Below are positions 8,570-18,051 of a stretch of DNA of 37,002 bases, in pieces. The stretch is from JASJBU01 sp965372385 (GTDB lineage Bacteria; Pseudomonadota; Gammaproteobacteria; Chromatiales; Chromatiaceae). Within the stretch, counting starts at the first letter, position 1; the number at the start of each line of letters is the position of its first letter. A program made the translations under genes and the position numbers. Below the pieces are notes generated by a model. That model was not told the origin of the DNA. It did no database searches and saw only the letters and a list, made by a program, of their open reading frames with translations. Location: assembly GCA_965372385.1 (NCBI GenBank), contig CBDVCD010000005.1:1-37002 (forward strand), in the 5' to 3' direction.

Positions 8570-9625
8570 TCAACAACAACTGCCTCCACCGGTTGCAACC
8601 ATCCCCCTTTCGTCTGGGGTAAAAGGCAGACTGCTCCCACAGTCATCGAAGATGCCAAAGTGGGTGTCCCAGCTGCCATGGAATTCAAAATAGTCGTGGA
8701 ATCGGGTCTCGTTGAGCATCCGGTAGGTGTTGCCGCAGACCAGGAACATCCGGCCCTTGGTAATCACATGGTGTCCATCCAGGGCAAACTCATGCTCACT
8801 GTCCGGAACACCTCCTTTATATACAACGGCCTGGCCGTAGTCCTCGCAGGCCGGCTCCAGGCCCTCCAGCTTGAACAGTCGATAGGTGGCGGAGTAGAAA
8901 TCGATATGGCCGATCTTCTTTTCGATCTCCGGGTTGTCGATGGTGATGGGTCGATCCTCCACCAGCCTGGGATCGACGAATCCCGCCTTTTTCGATAGAT
9001 TGAGGAAATCGTTCCAGTAGAGCGCGCCGCTCAGGCACTCCCCATAGAGTACCGGATCGGAGATCAGGTGATGAGGCACTCGCCGATCGACATAGACATC
9101 GGAGAAGTAGAGTTCGCCGCCCGGTTTGAGCAGACGGTAGGCCTGCTTGAGCACCGCCTCCTTGTCGGGAGAAAGATTGATCACGCAGTTGGAGACGATG
9201 ATGTCGAAACTCTCGTCCTCCAACCCCAGTTCATCCAGGTGTTCGATATAGCCCTTCCTGAACTCCACATTGCTTTGCGTATAACCGAAACGCTTCCGAT
9301 GCCAGTCGATGTGCCGGTTGGCCACGGCCAGCTGTTCGTCGGTCATATCGACGCCGAGCACATAACCCGCTTCACCCACCATCTGTGCCAGGGCGTAGCA
9401 GTCGCGCCCGGAACCGCTGCCCAGATCGAGAATTCGCATGCCAGTGAGCAACCGCGGGCTCACCAGACCACAGCCATAGTAGCGGGCCAGCACCTCCTCA
9501 TGGATATTCGCAAGCACCTTGCGCAATGAGTCAGGCATATCGCTGTCGGTACAGCAGGCATTGGTCTGCAGATCGCCCGAATGTTGCAGGATCTGGCCGT
9601 AGTACTCTTTTACTGAATCTTTCAT
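8570..9625 (-). CDS. arsM: Arsenite S-adenosylmethyltransferase ArsM
   Basis: 351 residues; expected to methylate As(III) stepwise with SAM to methyl- and dimethyl-arsenicals in the cytoplasm. The SAM motif is ILDLGSGSGRDCY (about 65-77), followed by GVDMTDEQL. The cysteines agree with characterised ArsM enzymes in context and spacing: Cys24 (in N-A-C-C), Cys52 (Y-Y-G-C-G), Cys147 (SNCVINL) and Cys197 (GECLSGA). The 28- and 50-residue spacings equal those of C44/C72 and C174/C224 in the algal enzyme. A C-terminal GGGSCC adds a further thiol pair. The adaptor gene follows after 125 bases on the same strand. No ArsR, ArsB or ArsC is visible. Confidence 0.9.
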   Translation of the reverse strand: MKDSVKEYYGQILQHSGDLQTNACCTDSDMPDSLRKVLANIHEEVLARYYGCGLVSPRLLTGMRILDLGSGSGRDCYALAQMVGEAGYVLGVDMTDEQLAVANRHIDWHRKRFGYTQSNVEFRKGYIEHLDELGLEDESFDIIVSNCVINLSPDKEAVLKQAYRLLKPGGELYFSDVYVDRRVPHHLISDPVLYGECLSGALYWNDFLNLSKKAGFVDPRLVEDRPITIDNPEIEKKIGHIDFYSATYRLFKLEGLEPACEDYGQAVVYKGGVPDSEHEFALDGHHVITKGRMFLVCGNTYRMLNETRFHDYFEFHGSWDTHFGIFDDCGSSLPFTPDERGMVATGGGSCC

Positions 9626-9798
9626 CGTTTCTCGTCTCTAATGCAGCGATCAGGCTGCCTCTCCTAGCATGACCGCGCTTGAAAAGCGTCAAGACGGCCC
9701 ACATTATTACGAATCAATCTGATAGTCGACTGGAGAAACAGTTCAATATGAGTGGAATACGCACTACCCTCCTGCTGGCCGCCTACGGGCGGACCTGA

Positions 9799-9999
9799 GT
9801 GCAGAAGGTTCTGATCGGGCTGGGAGTCGCAGCAATTATCATCGGCCTGCTCTGGCCCTGGCTAGGCAAATTACCCCTGGGACGGCTGCCTGGCGATATC
9901 GTTGTGGAAAGGGAAAACTTCCGCTTCTATTTTCCGCTCACCACCCTGCTGCTCGCCAGCGGCCTGTTGACGTTGATCCTCTGGCTGCTGAGGAGGTAG
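9799..9999 (+). CDS. DUF2905 family small membrane protein
   Basis: 66 residues starting with GTG. It has two hydrophobic segments (about 4-22 and 45-64) separated by KLPLGRLPGDIVVERENFRF, a hallmark of the DUF2905 family of two-helix inner-membrane proteins; function unknown. The GTG overlaps the TGA of a 16-codon ATG reading frame (9748-9798), so translational coupling to that mini-ORF is possible. It is divergent from arsM with a 173-base gap. An exact start is hard to prove, but homologues begin at this point (MQKVLI). Confidence 0.8.
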   Translation: MQKVLIGLGVAAIIIGLLWPWLGKLPLGRLPGDIVVERENFRFYFPLTTLLLASGLLTLILWLLRR

Positions 10000-10196
10000 C
10001 TAGGTCTGTCAGATCAGCCACGGAGACTTTCATATAGCTGTAGTTCGATTTCAACGTGGCCTGGTGAAATAAGAAGAGATGTGGAAACAGCTCATGGAAA
10101 AGTCGATGCGCTATCCTGGCTCCCTGGGTCCGGCTGAGGAACCAAAAATCCATTCAGGAGGTTGCGTGATTTTGGTGTTGTAGATGCAGAAAATAC

Positions 10197-10220
10197 ATGC
10201 TTTACTATCTGGTAAAGCAT
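10197..10220. promoter_or_regulatory. Operator-like inverted repeat upstream of vapBC
   Basis: Nine-base perfect arms ATGCTTTAC / GTAAAGCAT around TATCTG, ending 13 bases before the vapB ATG. VapB antitoxins with the AbrB fold bind such palindromes to repress their own operon, so this is the likely autoregulatory site. The rest of 10000-10233 shows nothing else of note. Confidence 0.65.
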
Positions 10221-10233
10221 TCTAGGTAATCCC

Positions 10234-10464
10234 ATGCCCACTGCAACACTTAGCTCAAAATCCCAACTCGTCCTGCCCGCGGAGATACGCCGGAAACTCG
10301 GAATCCACCCAGGTGACCGGCTGGTCGTGGAGTTGGAGGGGGACCATGCGGTGATTCGCAAGGCGCCCATCTCCGACGTCGAGGCATTGGCCGCCTACCG
10401 TTCCGAAATCTGGCGGGACTACGCCGATGAAGTAGAAGCGGCACGAGACGAATGGGATCAATGA
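10234..10464 (+). CDS. vapB: VapB-type antitoxin, AbrB/MazE DNA-binding domain
   Basis: 76 residues. The N-terminal swapped-hairpin AbrB domain is clear (TLSSKSQLVLPAEIRRKLGI, then GDRLVVELEGDHAVIRKA, residues about 4-47). The acidic C-terminal tail (about 50-76) is of the kind that blocks the toxin active site. It should neutralise the VapC ribonuclease and repress the operon. Its stop TGA overlaps the vapC ATG (ATGA), the standard coupling in such pairs, and an inverted repeat sits just upstream. Confidence 0.9.
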   Translation: MPTATLSSKSQLVLPAEIRRKLGIHPGDRLVVELEGDHAVIRKAPISDVEALAAYRSEIWRDYADEVEAARDEWDQ

Positions 10465-10895
10465 TCCCCAAAGGCAGTCGGATCCTGCTAGATACCGTCG
10501 CCCTGATCTATTTTCTGGAGGAAAACGAGTGCTATTCAAAGCAGGCGGAAGCGATCTTTGGCCGTATCGAGTCCGGCGAGTTGCAGGGAATCATGACCAA
10601 TCTGGTGTTCGCTGAACTGCTGGTTCCGCTCTATCGTGCTGGGGAACCACAGGCCGCAGCCGGTCTGGCCAATCGATTAATCAACTTCAGCAACCTGGAG
10701 ATCATCCCCCTGACCATGGAGATCAGTATGGAGGCGGCCAGACTGCGGGCCAACCATGGCCTTCGAACACCGGACGCCATTCATGGGGCCACCGCTATCA
10801 TCACACAGGCGTCCGGGATACTGACCAATGACAAACGGCTGAAGACCCTCACCCAGGAGGGGCTAACCATCTGGCTATTTGACACCCTTGCCTAG
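10461..10895 (+). CDS. vapC: VapC-type toxin, PIN-domain ribonuclease
   Basis: 144 residues from the ATG at 10461 that overlaps the antitoxin stop; an ATG three codons earlier (10452) is possible. It is a PIN-domain endoribonuclease with the acidic metal-binding set in place: Asp11 (RILLDTVALIYFLE), Glu52 (VFAELL), Asp105 (LRTPDAIHGA) and Asp124 (LTNDKRL). The active site therefore looks intact. VapC toxins cut tRNA or rRNA when freed from VapB. The pair lies between the DUF2905 gene and the helicase module. Confidence 0.9.
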   Translation: MIPKGSRILLDTVALIYFLEENECYSKQAEAIFGRIESGELQGIMTNLVFAELLVPLYRAGEPQAAAGLANRLINFSNLEIIPLTMEISMEAARLRANHGLRTPDAIHGATAIITQASGILTNDKRLKTLTQEGLTIWLFDTLA

Positions 10896-10960
10896 CAGGC
10901 CGCCAATGATCGTCTCTTTATTAGTTAAGGGCACATAGGACATGGGAGAGATAAGTAATG

Positions 10961-11014
10961 TAGCCTGGGTGGAGTTTACGTAACCCGGGTTTCGCAAACT
11001 CCACCCAGGCTACT
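10961..11014. repeat. 54-bp near-perfect palindrome (second copy of the 61-110 type)
   Basis: Arms of 27 bases with two mismatches, outer ends GTAGCCTGGGTGGAG / CTCCACCCAGGCTAC and centre AACCCGGGTT. Tips and centre match the palindrome at 61-110, while the middle bases differ but co-vary to keep pairing. It lies 65 bases after vapC and could also stop transcription. The remaining bases of the 10896-11237 gap contain no supportable gene. Confidence 0.8.
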
Positions 11015-11237
11015 TTATGCTTCGTCGCCAAACCTGGGCACCTATAAATGGGTAAGCTCGAACTGTTGATGCAAAATCTTGCTGCCAGTGTCTCGATGAC
11101 CGAGATCTTGGTAAAGTCCACGATAAAGCCCACTGCGGTACCTGAACACAAACCACCATTTGACTCACGATTTCGGCGTGAAAGGATCTCCACAATATAT
11201 CGGGGAAATCTTCATGCCAAGAACATCCAATTAATCT

Positions 11238-13052
11238 ATGTTAGACGAATTCCTTGCCTCCCTGACTGTCGACCAGTTGAAACCACGCCTCGCCTTGCTC
11301 GGAACAGGTGAGCGACCAACCCGCAAGGCGGACATGATCGCCCTGCTGCGGAGTCATCTGCTCTCGCCGCAACTACAGAACTATTGGGGGAAACTGGAAT
11401 CCCTCGAGCGACTTGCCGTGGCGGAAGCCATATACGAGTGGGACGGGCGATTCTTTGCGATGCGTTTTTACCAGAAATACTCGGATATTCCCCAGATATT
11501 TAAGCGTGAAAGGTCGGGCGGCTCGGGACAATCCCTCAAAGGCAGCAGAATGCTGTCGCTGTTTTTTTACGATGGCACACTCCCCGAAGAACTTTGCACG
11601 CGGCTGAAGGCATTCGTACCCGAGCCAGAACCCAATGTACTGAAAACGTTAACAGATGACGAGATACCGGAAGCCTATCCACCCAGCGGGGTAAAGTATC
11701 CCGAGAATCCCGCCGCTTCGCCCTTTCGGGTCAGAACAATAGCGATGGAGACGGTGGTGCGTCACGATCTGCCCGCCCTCCTGCACCTGGTGGACAGTGG
11801 GCAGATCAACGTCAGCGACAAAACCAGCATGGCGACTGCGGCCTCGTTGCGCAAGATCGACAGCGTCCTCATGGGCGGTGATTTCTACTCAAGCGAAGAT
11901 GAAACGGGCCTGGACAAATGGGATGCCGGACCGCTGCGTCCAATTCGCCCCTATGCCTGGCCCTTGCTGCTGCAGAGCGGTGGTCTGGCGAAGCGCAACG
12001 GAAAAAAGCTGGACCTGACCCGTAAGGGTAAAATGGCCCTGCGCGCCCCTTTTAGCGACATTGTCAAAGCGATCTATGGACGCTGGCGCGACAAGGGAAT
12101 GCTGGACGAATTCCGGCGTATCGATGTGATCAAGGGACAGGCCGGCAAAGGGCGGCGCATGACGGCCGTAGCGGAACGACGGGCGGTCATCGAGGAGGTT
12201 CTGGAGTGCTGCCCGGTGGGCGAGTGGGTGCAGTTGGATGAGCTGTTCCGCTACATGCAGGCACAAGGTCATGACTTCGAGGTGGCGCATGACTATTGGA
12301 AGCTCTACGTGGCGGACAGCCATTACGGCTCGTTGGGTTACAGCGGATTTCACGCCTTCGATATCCTGCAGGGCCGGTATATCCTGGTCTATCTGTTCGA
12401 GTACCTCGCCAGCCTGGGGATGATCGATGTGGCCTACGTCCTGCCCGCTGGCGTGCGCGACGACTTCGGGGATATCTGGGGCACCGATGATCTGAGCTTC
12501 TTCAGCCGTTACGACGGCCTGCTCTACTTCCGTCTGAACCCCTTAGGCGCCTGGTGTCTTGATCTCTGCGACGCATATCAGGCAGTCGCATCCCCCGAGG
12601 CCCCCTTGTTGACGCTGAGCGAGGATCTGCATATCGAGCTGGTCCGGGCAGCCGAACCCGGCGAATTGTTATTGTTGGACCGGTATGCGGAGCGGATTTC
12701 CGAACGTAGCTGGCTGCTCAACCCCGCATCGATGCTGAACGCCATGGAGCAGGGGCAGGACCCGGGGGTATTTCTTGAATTCCTCGAGCAGCATTCACAA
12801 CAACCTCTGGGATCGGCAGCGGCCGATTTTTTTGCCGAGATCGAGAACCGGCGGGTTTCCCTCAGGGATGGGGGGACAGCACGCCTATTGCACTGCGCCG
12901 ATGCCGCAATCGTGCGGCTGCTCAGTAGCGATCCGGCGACCCGTGACTTCTGTATGCAGGCGGGGACCAAGCTACTGGTCGTCCCCGAGAGGGCGGAGAA
13001 GAGCTTTCGCAAGGGGCTGCGCAAACTTGGCTATGTGTTCCCGGCAGGCTAA
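11238..13052 (+). CDS. Helicase-associated protein with XPB/Ssl2 N-terminal-like domain
   Basis: 604 residues, probably cytoplasmic, with no ATPase motifs. The N-terminus (LDEFLASLTVDQLKPRLALL, then R-K-A-D-M-I-A-L-L) looks like a SAP-type or small helical DNA-binding module. The middle is of unknown type. The C-terminal part (about 455-590), with LSEDLHIELVRAAEPGELLLL, LDRYAERISERSW, FLEFLEQHSQQPLG and RLLHCADAAIVRLL, resembles the XPB/Ssl2 N-terminal domain (Helicase_C_3) that normally sits next to a helicase motor in DNA-repair proteins. Here the motor is the separate SNF2 gene 5 bases downstream. No clear Shine-Dalgarno precedes the ATG. Domain assignment is by eye. Confidence 0.65.
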   Translation: MLDEFLASLTVDQLKPRLALLGTGERPTRKADMIALLRSHLLSPQLQNYWGKLESLERLAVAEAIYEWDGRFFAMRFYQKYSDIPQIFKRERSGGSGQSLKGSRMLSLFFYDGTLPEELCTRLKAFVPEPEPNVLKTLTDDEIPEAYPPSGVKYPENPAASPFRVRTIAMETVVRHDLPALLHLVDSGQINVSDKTSMATAASLRKIDSVLMGGDFYSSEDETGLDKWDAGPLRPIRPYAWPLLLQSGGLAKRNGKKLDLTRKGKMALRAPFSDIVKAIYGRWRDKGMLDEFRRIDVIKGQAGKGRRMTAVAERRAVIEEVLECCPVGEWVQLDELFRYMQAQGHDFEVAHDYWKLYVADSHYGSLGYSGFHAFDILQGRYILVYLFEYLASLGMIDVAYVLPAGVRDDFGDIWGTDDLSFFSRYDGLLYFRLNPLGAWCLDLCDAYQAVASPEAPLLTLSEDLHIELVRAAEPGELLLLDRYAERISERSWLLNPASMLNAMEQGQDPGVFLEFLEQHSQQPLGSAAADFFAEIENRRVSLRDGGTARLLHCADAAIVRLLSSDPATRDFCMQAGTKLLVVPERAEKSFRKGLRKLGYVFPAG

Positions 13053-13057
13053 AGAAA

Positions 13058-16000
13058 ATGCATCAAAAAGAACGAAACGCGCCGATCTTGGGCGCATCCG
13101 CGAATACCCGGCTGATCGAGACCTACCAACGTTATGCCCAAGACCAGCGCGCCATCCTGCAGGTATTGTCGGTGGTCTATCAGCCGATCAATCAGACTAG
13201 CCTGCAGGCGATCCTAGACGGTCTCGGTTGGCGTACCACTGATGGAAAACGCCTGGCTGGGATCATGGCTAAGCCCTTACGGGAGCAGTTTCTTGCTGAC
13301 GGCCTGGTAAGCCATGAAAAAAACCTTCTGCAGTGCCATCCGGATATCGTGGAGGTGCTGAGCCGCACAGCGGCGGCGGCCGGCATTTTCGAACAGATCG
13401 CCAAGGCGGCCGACGCCGTCGTGCCCATCAAGGACTATTACAGTCAGTATGACCGGGATAGCGTATGGGCAAGGATACGCAAGCTGCGCATGGCCCTGTA
13501 CCGCGGTAAAGACCACCTGCTCCTGAAACAGCTCATGCTTGACGCTACGCCATTCCGGCTGAAGGATTCTGATTTAACCAAGAGCCTGGCACGGATCTGT
13601 ACCCATCCCTTCGACCGCCAGTGGTTCGACGGACTCCCGCCTGCCTTACGCTTTCAGGTCCTGGCCATTTCGCTTAACGAAACCGCCGCCTATCTGCATG
13701 ATTCGCAGGATGCCTGGCGCTTGATGACGGATGACTTCGGTGCCCAGCCTCCACACTCCGAGGTGGCCTTTTACCTGGCCGAGCAATGGCTCTATCGGGG
13801 CCAACCCGGCAAGGCCGAGGCCCTGCTGCCTAGCGATGGCTCCTTGCGCAGTCTTTCGCTGCTGGGTTGGGCGCGATTCATCCAAGGTCAGCATGCAGAG
13901 GCCGTGCAACATTTCGAGGCCGCGCTCAAGGCGGAAAAAAGGCAGACCCGGAAGCGCAACATCCATATCACCGGCCTGCCCGGTGTCTGTTTCGTACTGG
14001 CCTTGCAGCGTAGCGATGACCCGTCCCATCGCGAGCTGGTGCAAAAACAGTTGCTCATTGCAGCAAAAGCGACTGAGAATGATTATTTCGATCCGGTTTT
14101 CCGCCTGTTGGGCGAACTACTGTCGATCCTGGCGGGCGAGATGAAGACCGCACAGAGCGTCTGGCTGCAGAGAGATTCCCTGGCCATCGAGCCCTGGCTC
14201 GATCTGTTCCGCTGTCTGGCCTTGCACTGGTTGGGGGAGAAGCCCCGTCCGAGCCAGCTGGCTCGGCTATTCAAGTATGGCCATGCAGCCCACGAAGCGG
14301 GCCTGTCCTGGTATGCCCGTGAGGCCGCCCTGCTGCTCAAGAAAGAGGGAAAACAAGACGCATACGCCAAACTCGCCGAGGCAACGGAAGCGGATGCAGC
14401 TTGTCAGCCAATCACGGACCTATTCCAAGCGGAAGCACCCTGGGCGCGGACCTTACGGGCCTTGAAGGGCATGCGTGAAGCAGAGGCGGTCGCCACCACA
14501 GCCACCGTCTCGGATCTTCGCATGGTCTGGCGCCTGTATGGCGACGGCTATCATTGCACCCTCGAACCCAGGGAGCAGAAACGGACCAAACGAGGCGACT
14601 GGACCAAGGGCCGGGTAGTGTCGCTGGAACGTCTGTATCAACAACAAGATGCGTTCGATTACCTGTCACCACAGGACCGCCGAATCTGCCAGCGGATCGA
14701 GGCGGAGACAGTCTATGAATACTTCGGGCGCTACCCGAGGACCGTCTACAGTCTGCATAGCGATCAGGCGTTGCTGGAGGCGATAGGACACCCGTTACTG
14801 TTCTGGGCCGATGAACTCGAGCAACCGGTAGAGTTGACTCGGGCCGAGCCGGTATTGGAGGTCCTGCAGCGCAAAGGCAAACTGGAGTTGCGGTTGCAAC
14901 CCTTCCCGCCTCCCGAGAACAACCTGGTTCTCGAACGTAAAGGGACGAGACGGTTGCGTCTGGTGGCCTTCAGCGCCCACCACCGGCGCATTGCCGACAT
15001 CCTGGGAGAGAGAGGGATCACTGTCCCTCAGAAGGCCAAGGATCAGGTGTTGGAGAGCGTCGCCGCCATCGCCCCGCTGCTCACCGTCCATTCCGAGATC
15101 GGCGCAGCTGGCGGCGCTGAGGCAGACTCAGTAGTGGCGGACGCTACACCCCACATCCAGCTGCGACCGGCTGGTGAGGGACTGGCCCTGGAGTGCTACA
15201 TACGGCCATTCGGCGAAGCTGGTCCCCTGCTCCGTCCAGGTGAGGGGGCCAAGACCCTGTTCGCCGAGTTCGGTGGCAAACCGGTGCAGACCACCAGGGA
15301 CATCGAGAAAGAGCTGGCGAACGCCTCGCTGCTGCTGGACCAGTGCTCGGAGCTGGACCCAGGCGCGCAGTGGAACTGGGTGCTGGAAGAACCTGAGACC
15401 GCCCTGGATACCCTGCTGCGGATTCAGGAACTGGGTGACAAGGTCACCCTGGAGTGGCCCCAGGGCCGCAAGATCCGCCTGACCCCACCCGTCAATTTGG
15501 CGAACATGCGGGTCTCGGTACGCAAACAGCGCGACTGGTTCACCCTGGAAGGCGAACTCGCGCTGAGTAATGAACAGGTTCTCTCGATGAAAGATCTGCT
15601 GGAGCTGTTGCGGCACTCCCCCGGCCGCTTCGTACGCCTGGGAGAGCATGAGTTCCTGACTCTGACCAAGCAGCTGCGGCAACGGCTGGAGGCACTCCAG
15701 GCCATTAGTGACAAGGGCCTTTTCCATCCATTGGCCAGCCCGGCGTTGGAAGAGATCACCGACGGCATGACGGTCAAGGCCACCAAGGCCTGGCGCGAAC
15801 AGCTGGCGCGCCTGGCCGAGGCCCGAACACTGCAACCCGAGCCACCCTCGACCCTGCAGGCGCAACTGCGCGACTACCAGTTGGAGGGTTTCCGCTGGCT
15901 GGCGCGGCTGGCCCACTGGGGGGCAGGCGCCTGCCTGGCGGATGACATGGGGCTGGGCAAGACCGTTCAGGCACTGGCACTGCTACTGACCCGCGCCCCC

Positions 16001-17245
16001 GCGGGCCCCTCTCTGGTGCTGGCCCCCACCTCGGTCTGCACCAACTGGCTGGAGGAGGCCACCCGCTTCGCACCCACCCTCAAGGCTCAACGCTTCGGCC
16101 CGGGCGACCGCCAACAGATGCTCGACCAAGCTGGCCCTTTCGACCTGATCGTCTGCAGCTACGGCTTGCTGCAAACCGAATCCAAGCGGCTGGCCGGCCT
16201 GACTTGGACCAGCATCGTCACCGACGAGGCTCAGGCGATCAAGAATCCCCAGACCAAACGCTCCAAGGCCGCCATGGCCTTGCATGGGGATTTCCGCATG
16301 ATCACCACCGGCACCCCGATCGAGAACCACCTGGGTGAGCTGTGGAACCTGCTTCACTTCATCAATCCCGGCCTGCTCGGCTCGCTGGATCGTTTCAATC
16401 AGCGCTTCGCGTCGCCCATTGAGCAGCAGGGGGATCGCGCCGCCAGCCAGCGTTTGAGGCAGCTGATCCGACCCTTCATCCTACGCCGGCTCAAGAGCGA
16501 CGTGCTTAGCGAGCTGCCCCCACGCACTGAGATCACCCTGCATGTGGAGCTGAGCGACGAAGAGACCGCCCTCTACGAGGCCATGCGCCAACAAGCCATC
16601 GAAAAGATCCAGGAGGGCTCCCTGCCCCCGGGCCAGCGCCGGGTGCAGATCCTGGCCGAGATCATGCGTCTGCGCCGGGCCTGCTGCAATCCCAGACTGG
16701 TGATGCCCGATTCTCCCATCGAGAGCGCCAAGCTGCGGACCTTCGGCGCGATCGTCGATGAGCTGTTGGAAAACCGCCACAAGGCATTGGTATTCAGCCA
16801 GTTCGTTGGCCATCTGGCACTGATCCGCGAGCACCTGGACGCCCGGGGGATCGCCTACCAATACCTGGACGGTGCCACACCAATAAAAAAGCGTACAGCG
16901 GCGGTGGACGCATTCCAGGCCGGCGAGGGCGAGCTGTTTCTGATCAGCTTGAAGGCGGGCGGCTCAGGCCTCAATCTCACCGCCGCCGACTATGTGATCC
17001 ACATGGACCCCTGGTGGAACCCAGCCGTCGAGGACCAGGCCTCCGATCGCGTCCACCGCATCGGTCAGCAACGCCCCGTCACCATTTACCGGCTGGTGGC
17101 TCGCAACACCATTGAAGACAAGATCGTACAGCTGCATGAACACAAACGTGGACTCGCCGACGATCTCCTGGAAGGCAGTGACGTGAGCGGCAAGATGTCG
17201 CTGGATGAAATGATCAGCATGATACGGGAAGGGGAATCGGAGTAG
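13058..17245 (+). CDS. Large SNF2-family DNA-dependent ATPase (helicase superfamily 2)
   Basis: 1395 residues. The C-terminal ~470 residues are a complete SNF2 motor: motif I ADDMGLGKTVQAL (Lys968), motif II DEAQ (1056-1059), motif III TTGTPIENHLGELW, FILRRLKSDV, then the second lobe with FSQFVGHL, LKAGGSGLNLTAADYVIH and the RIGQQRPV arginine-finger region. The N-terminal ~900 residues are unusual: a possible winged helix (about 15-110), a TPR-like stretch (about 255-285), and long unassigned segments. It should translocate on double-stranded DNA and displace or remodel bound proteins. It starts 5 bases after the preceding gene, so the two are almost certainly co-expressed partners. The role is unknown; repair or anti-phage defence are both possible. 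Confidence 0.9.
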   Translation: MHQKERNAPILGASANTRLIETYQRYAQDQRAILQVLSVVYQPINQTSLQAILDGLGWRTTDGKRLAGIMAKPLREQFLADGLVSHEKNLLQCHPDIVEVLSRTAAAAGIFEQIAKAADAVVPIKDYYSQYDRDSVWARIRKLRMALYRGKDHLLLKQLMLDATPFRLKDSDLTKSLARICTHPFDRQWFDGLPPALRFQVLAISLNETAAYLHDSQDAWRLMTDDFGAQPPHSEVAFYLAEQWLYRGQPGKAEALLPSDGSLRSLSLLGWARFIQGQHAEAVQHFEAALKAEKRQTRKRNIHITGLPGVCFVLALQRSDDPSHRELVQKQLLIAAKATENDYFDPVFRLLGELLSILAGEMKTAQSVWLQRDSLAIEPWLDLFRCLALHWLGEKPRPSQLARLFKYGHAAHEAGLSWYAREAALLLKKEGKQDAYAKLAEATEADAACQPITDLFQAEAPWARTLRALKGMREAEAVATTATVSDLRMVWRLYGDGYHCTLEPREQKRTKRGDWTKGRVVSLERLYQQQDAFDYLSPQDRRICQRIEAETVYEYFGRYPRTVYSLHSDQALLEAIGHPLLFWADELEQPVELTRAEPVLEVLQRKGKLELRLQPFPPPENNLVLERKGTRRLRLVAFSAHHRRIADILGERGITVPQKAKDQVLESVAAIAPLLTVHSEIGAAGGAEADSVVADATPHIQLRPAGEGLALECYIRPFGEAGPLLRPGEGAKTLFAEFGGKPVQTTRDIEKELANASLLLDQCSELDPGAQWNWVLEEPETALDTLLRIQELGDKVTLEWPQGRKIRLTPPVNLANMRVSVRKQRDWFTLEGELALSNEQVLSMKDLLELLRHSPGRFVRLGEHEFLTLTKQLRQRLEALQAISDKGLFHPLASPALEEITDGMTVKATKAWREQLARLAEARTLQPEPPSTLQAQLRDYQLEGFRWLARLAHWGAGACLADDMGLGKTVQALALLLTRAPAGPSLVLAPTSVCTNWLEEATRFAPTLKAQRFGPGDRQQMLDQAGPFDLIVCSYGLLQTESKRLAGLTWTSIVTDEAQAIKNPQTKRSKAAMALHGDFRMITTGTPIENHLGELWNLLHFINPGLLGSLDRFNQRFASPIEQQGDRAASQRLRQLIRPFILRRLKSDVLSELPPRTEITLHVELSDEETALYEAMRQQAIEKIQEGSLPPGQRRVQILAEIMRLRRACCNPRLVMPDSPIESAKLRTFGAIVDELLENRHKALVFSQFVGHLALIREHLDARGIAYQYLDGATPIKKRTAAVDAFQAGEGELFLISLKAGGSGLNLTAADYVIHMDPWWNPAVEDQASDRVHRIGQQRPVTIYRLVARNTIEDKIVQLHEHKRGLADDLLEGSDVSGKMSLDEMISMIREGESE

Positions 17246-17355
17246 ACAGCTGCGCCGGAACCCGCCGTGCAAGACAACATTGGGGCTGAGCTGTCTAACC
17301 AATCACCGCCGCAAGACATCTCATATGCACCTCAAAGAATAGTGGAAAACTGCCA

Positions 17356-17904
17356 CTACTCCTCCAGAATCTCTATCTCCTCCACTTCCTTCTTGCGGAC
17401 TTCAAAAGGATTCTCTTCACGAAAGGTTGCTATCGCCATGGCGATAGAGAGCAGGATTATGGCGTTGAAAAAGACCGGGATAATAATAAATGCGTAGCCC
17501 AAGGCATGCACATTGGCACCACCGACCACTGCTGTTATGGCGGTTGCGCCACCCGGTGGATGCATGCATCGCAGGTAGTGCATCAACAGCATTGAAAAGG
17601 GAATGGAGAGGGATGATGCGACGAGTTCATTTGGCACAAAAAGATAACAGGAGACGCCAACGAACGCAGAGACCAGATGACCACCCACCAGATTCCAGGG
17701 TTGGGACACCGGACTGAATGGAAGCGAAAAAATGAGTATGGCTGAGGCCCCGGTGGATGCCAGGATAAGCGGCATATCCTCCGCCTGCAGGATCGTATTG
17801 CTGAAGAAAGATGCGATCAAGGTAGCGATAAAAGCCCCCACGATCGATATGATGAACTCCTTTTCACTCATAACCCGTTTGAGGCTTATGATTCTTCTAA
17901 GCAT
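17356..17904 (-). CDS. HPP-family integral membrane protein
   Basis: 182 residues with four to five hydrophobic segments and the signature MHPPGGATAITAVVGG (about residues 114-129) that names the HPP family. It has a short charged cytoplasmic tail rich in Glu/Lys. Some HPP proteins of cyanobacteria and chloroplasts transport nitrite. Close linkage to narK genes here makes a nitrite-related role attractive, but that is inference. The ATG at 17904 lacks a strong ribosome site, and a second ATG 11 codons later (17871) could be the true start. Convergent with the SNF2 gene, 110 bases away. Confidence 0.85.
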   Translation of the reverse strand: MLRRIISLKRVMSEKEFIISIVGAFIATLIASFFSNTILQAEDMPLILASTGASAILIFSLPFSPVSQPWNLVGGHLVSAFVGVSCYLFVPNELVASSLSIPFSMLLMHYLRCMHPPGGATAITAVVGGANVHALGYAFIIIPVFFNAIILLSIAMAIATFREENPFEVRKKEVEEIEILEE

Positions 17905-18051
17905 GGACCAAATACCGCTGGATAATTAATTGAATGAATCCGCACCACCTCAGTGCATAACGATTCACTACAGCATCATACTTACCTCCATTCAACTCCT
18001 TCTCCCATTTGGTCTGAGATAAACCGGTACTTTTAAAAAATCTTTAACACT

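Noticed and set aside
8445..8579. N-terminal extension of the RND adaptor to 8579
   Set aside because: It would overlap arsM and bury a good signal peptide; the ATG at 8444 with GAGGA upstream is preferred.
10921..11193. 90-codon minus-strand ORF after vapC with an F-I-V-D-F-T-K-I-S segment recalling STAS domains
   Set aside because: Half of it is translation of the 54-bp palindrome and the remainder is too short and unsupported to call a STAS remnant.
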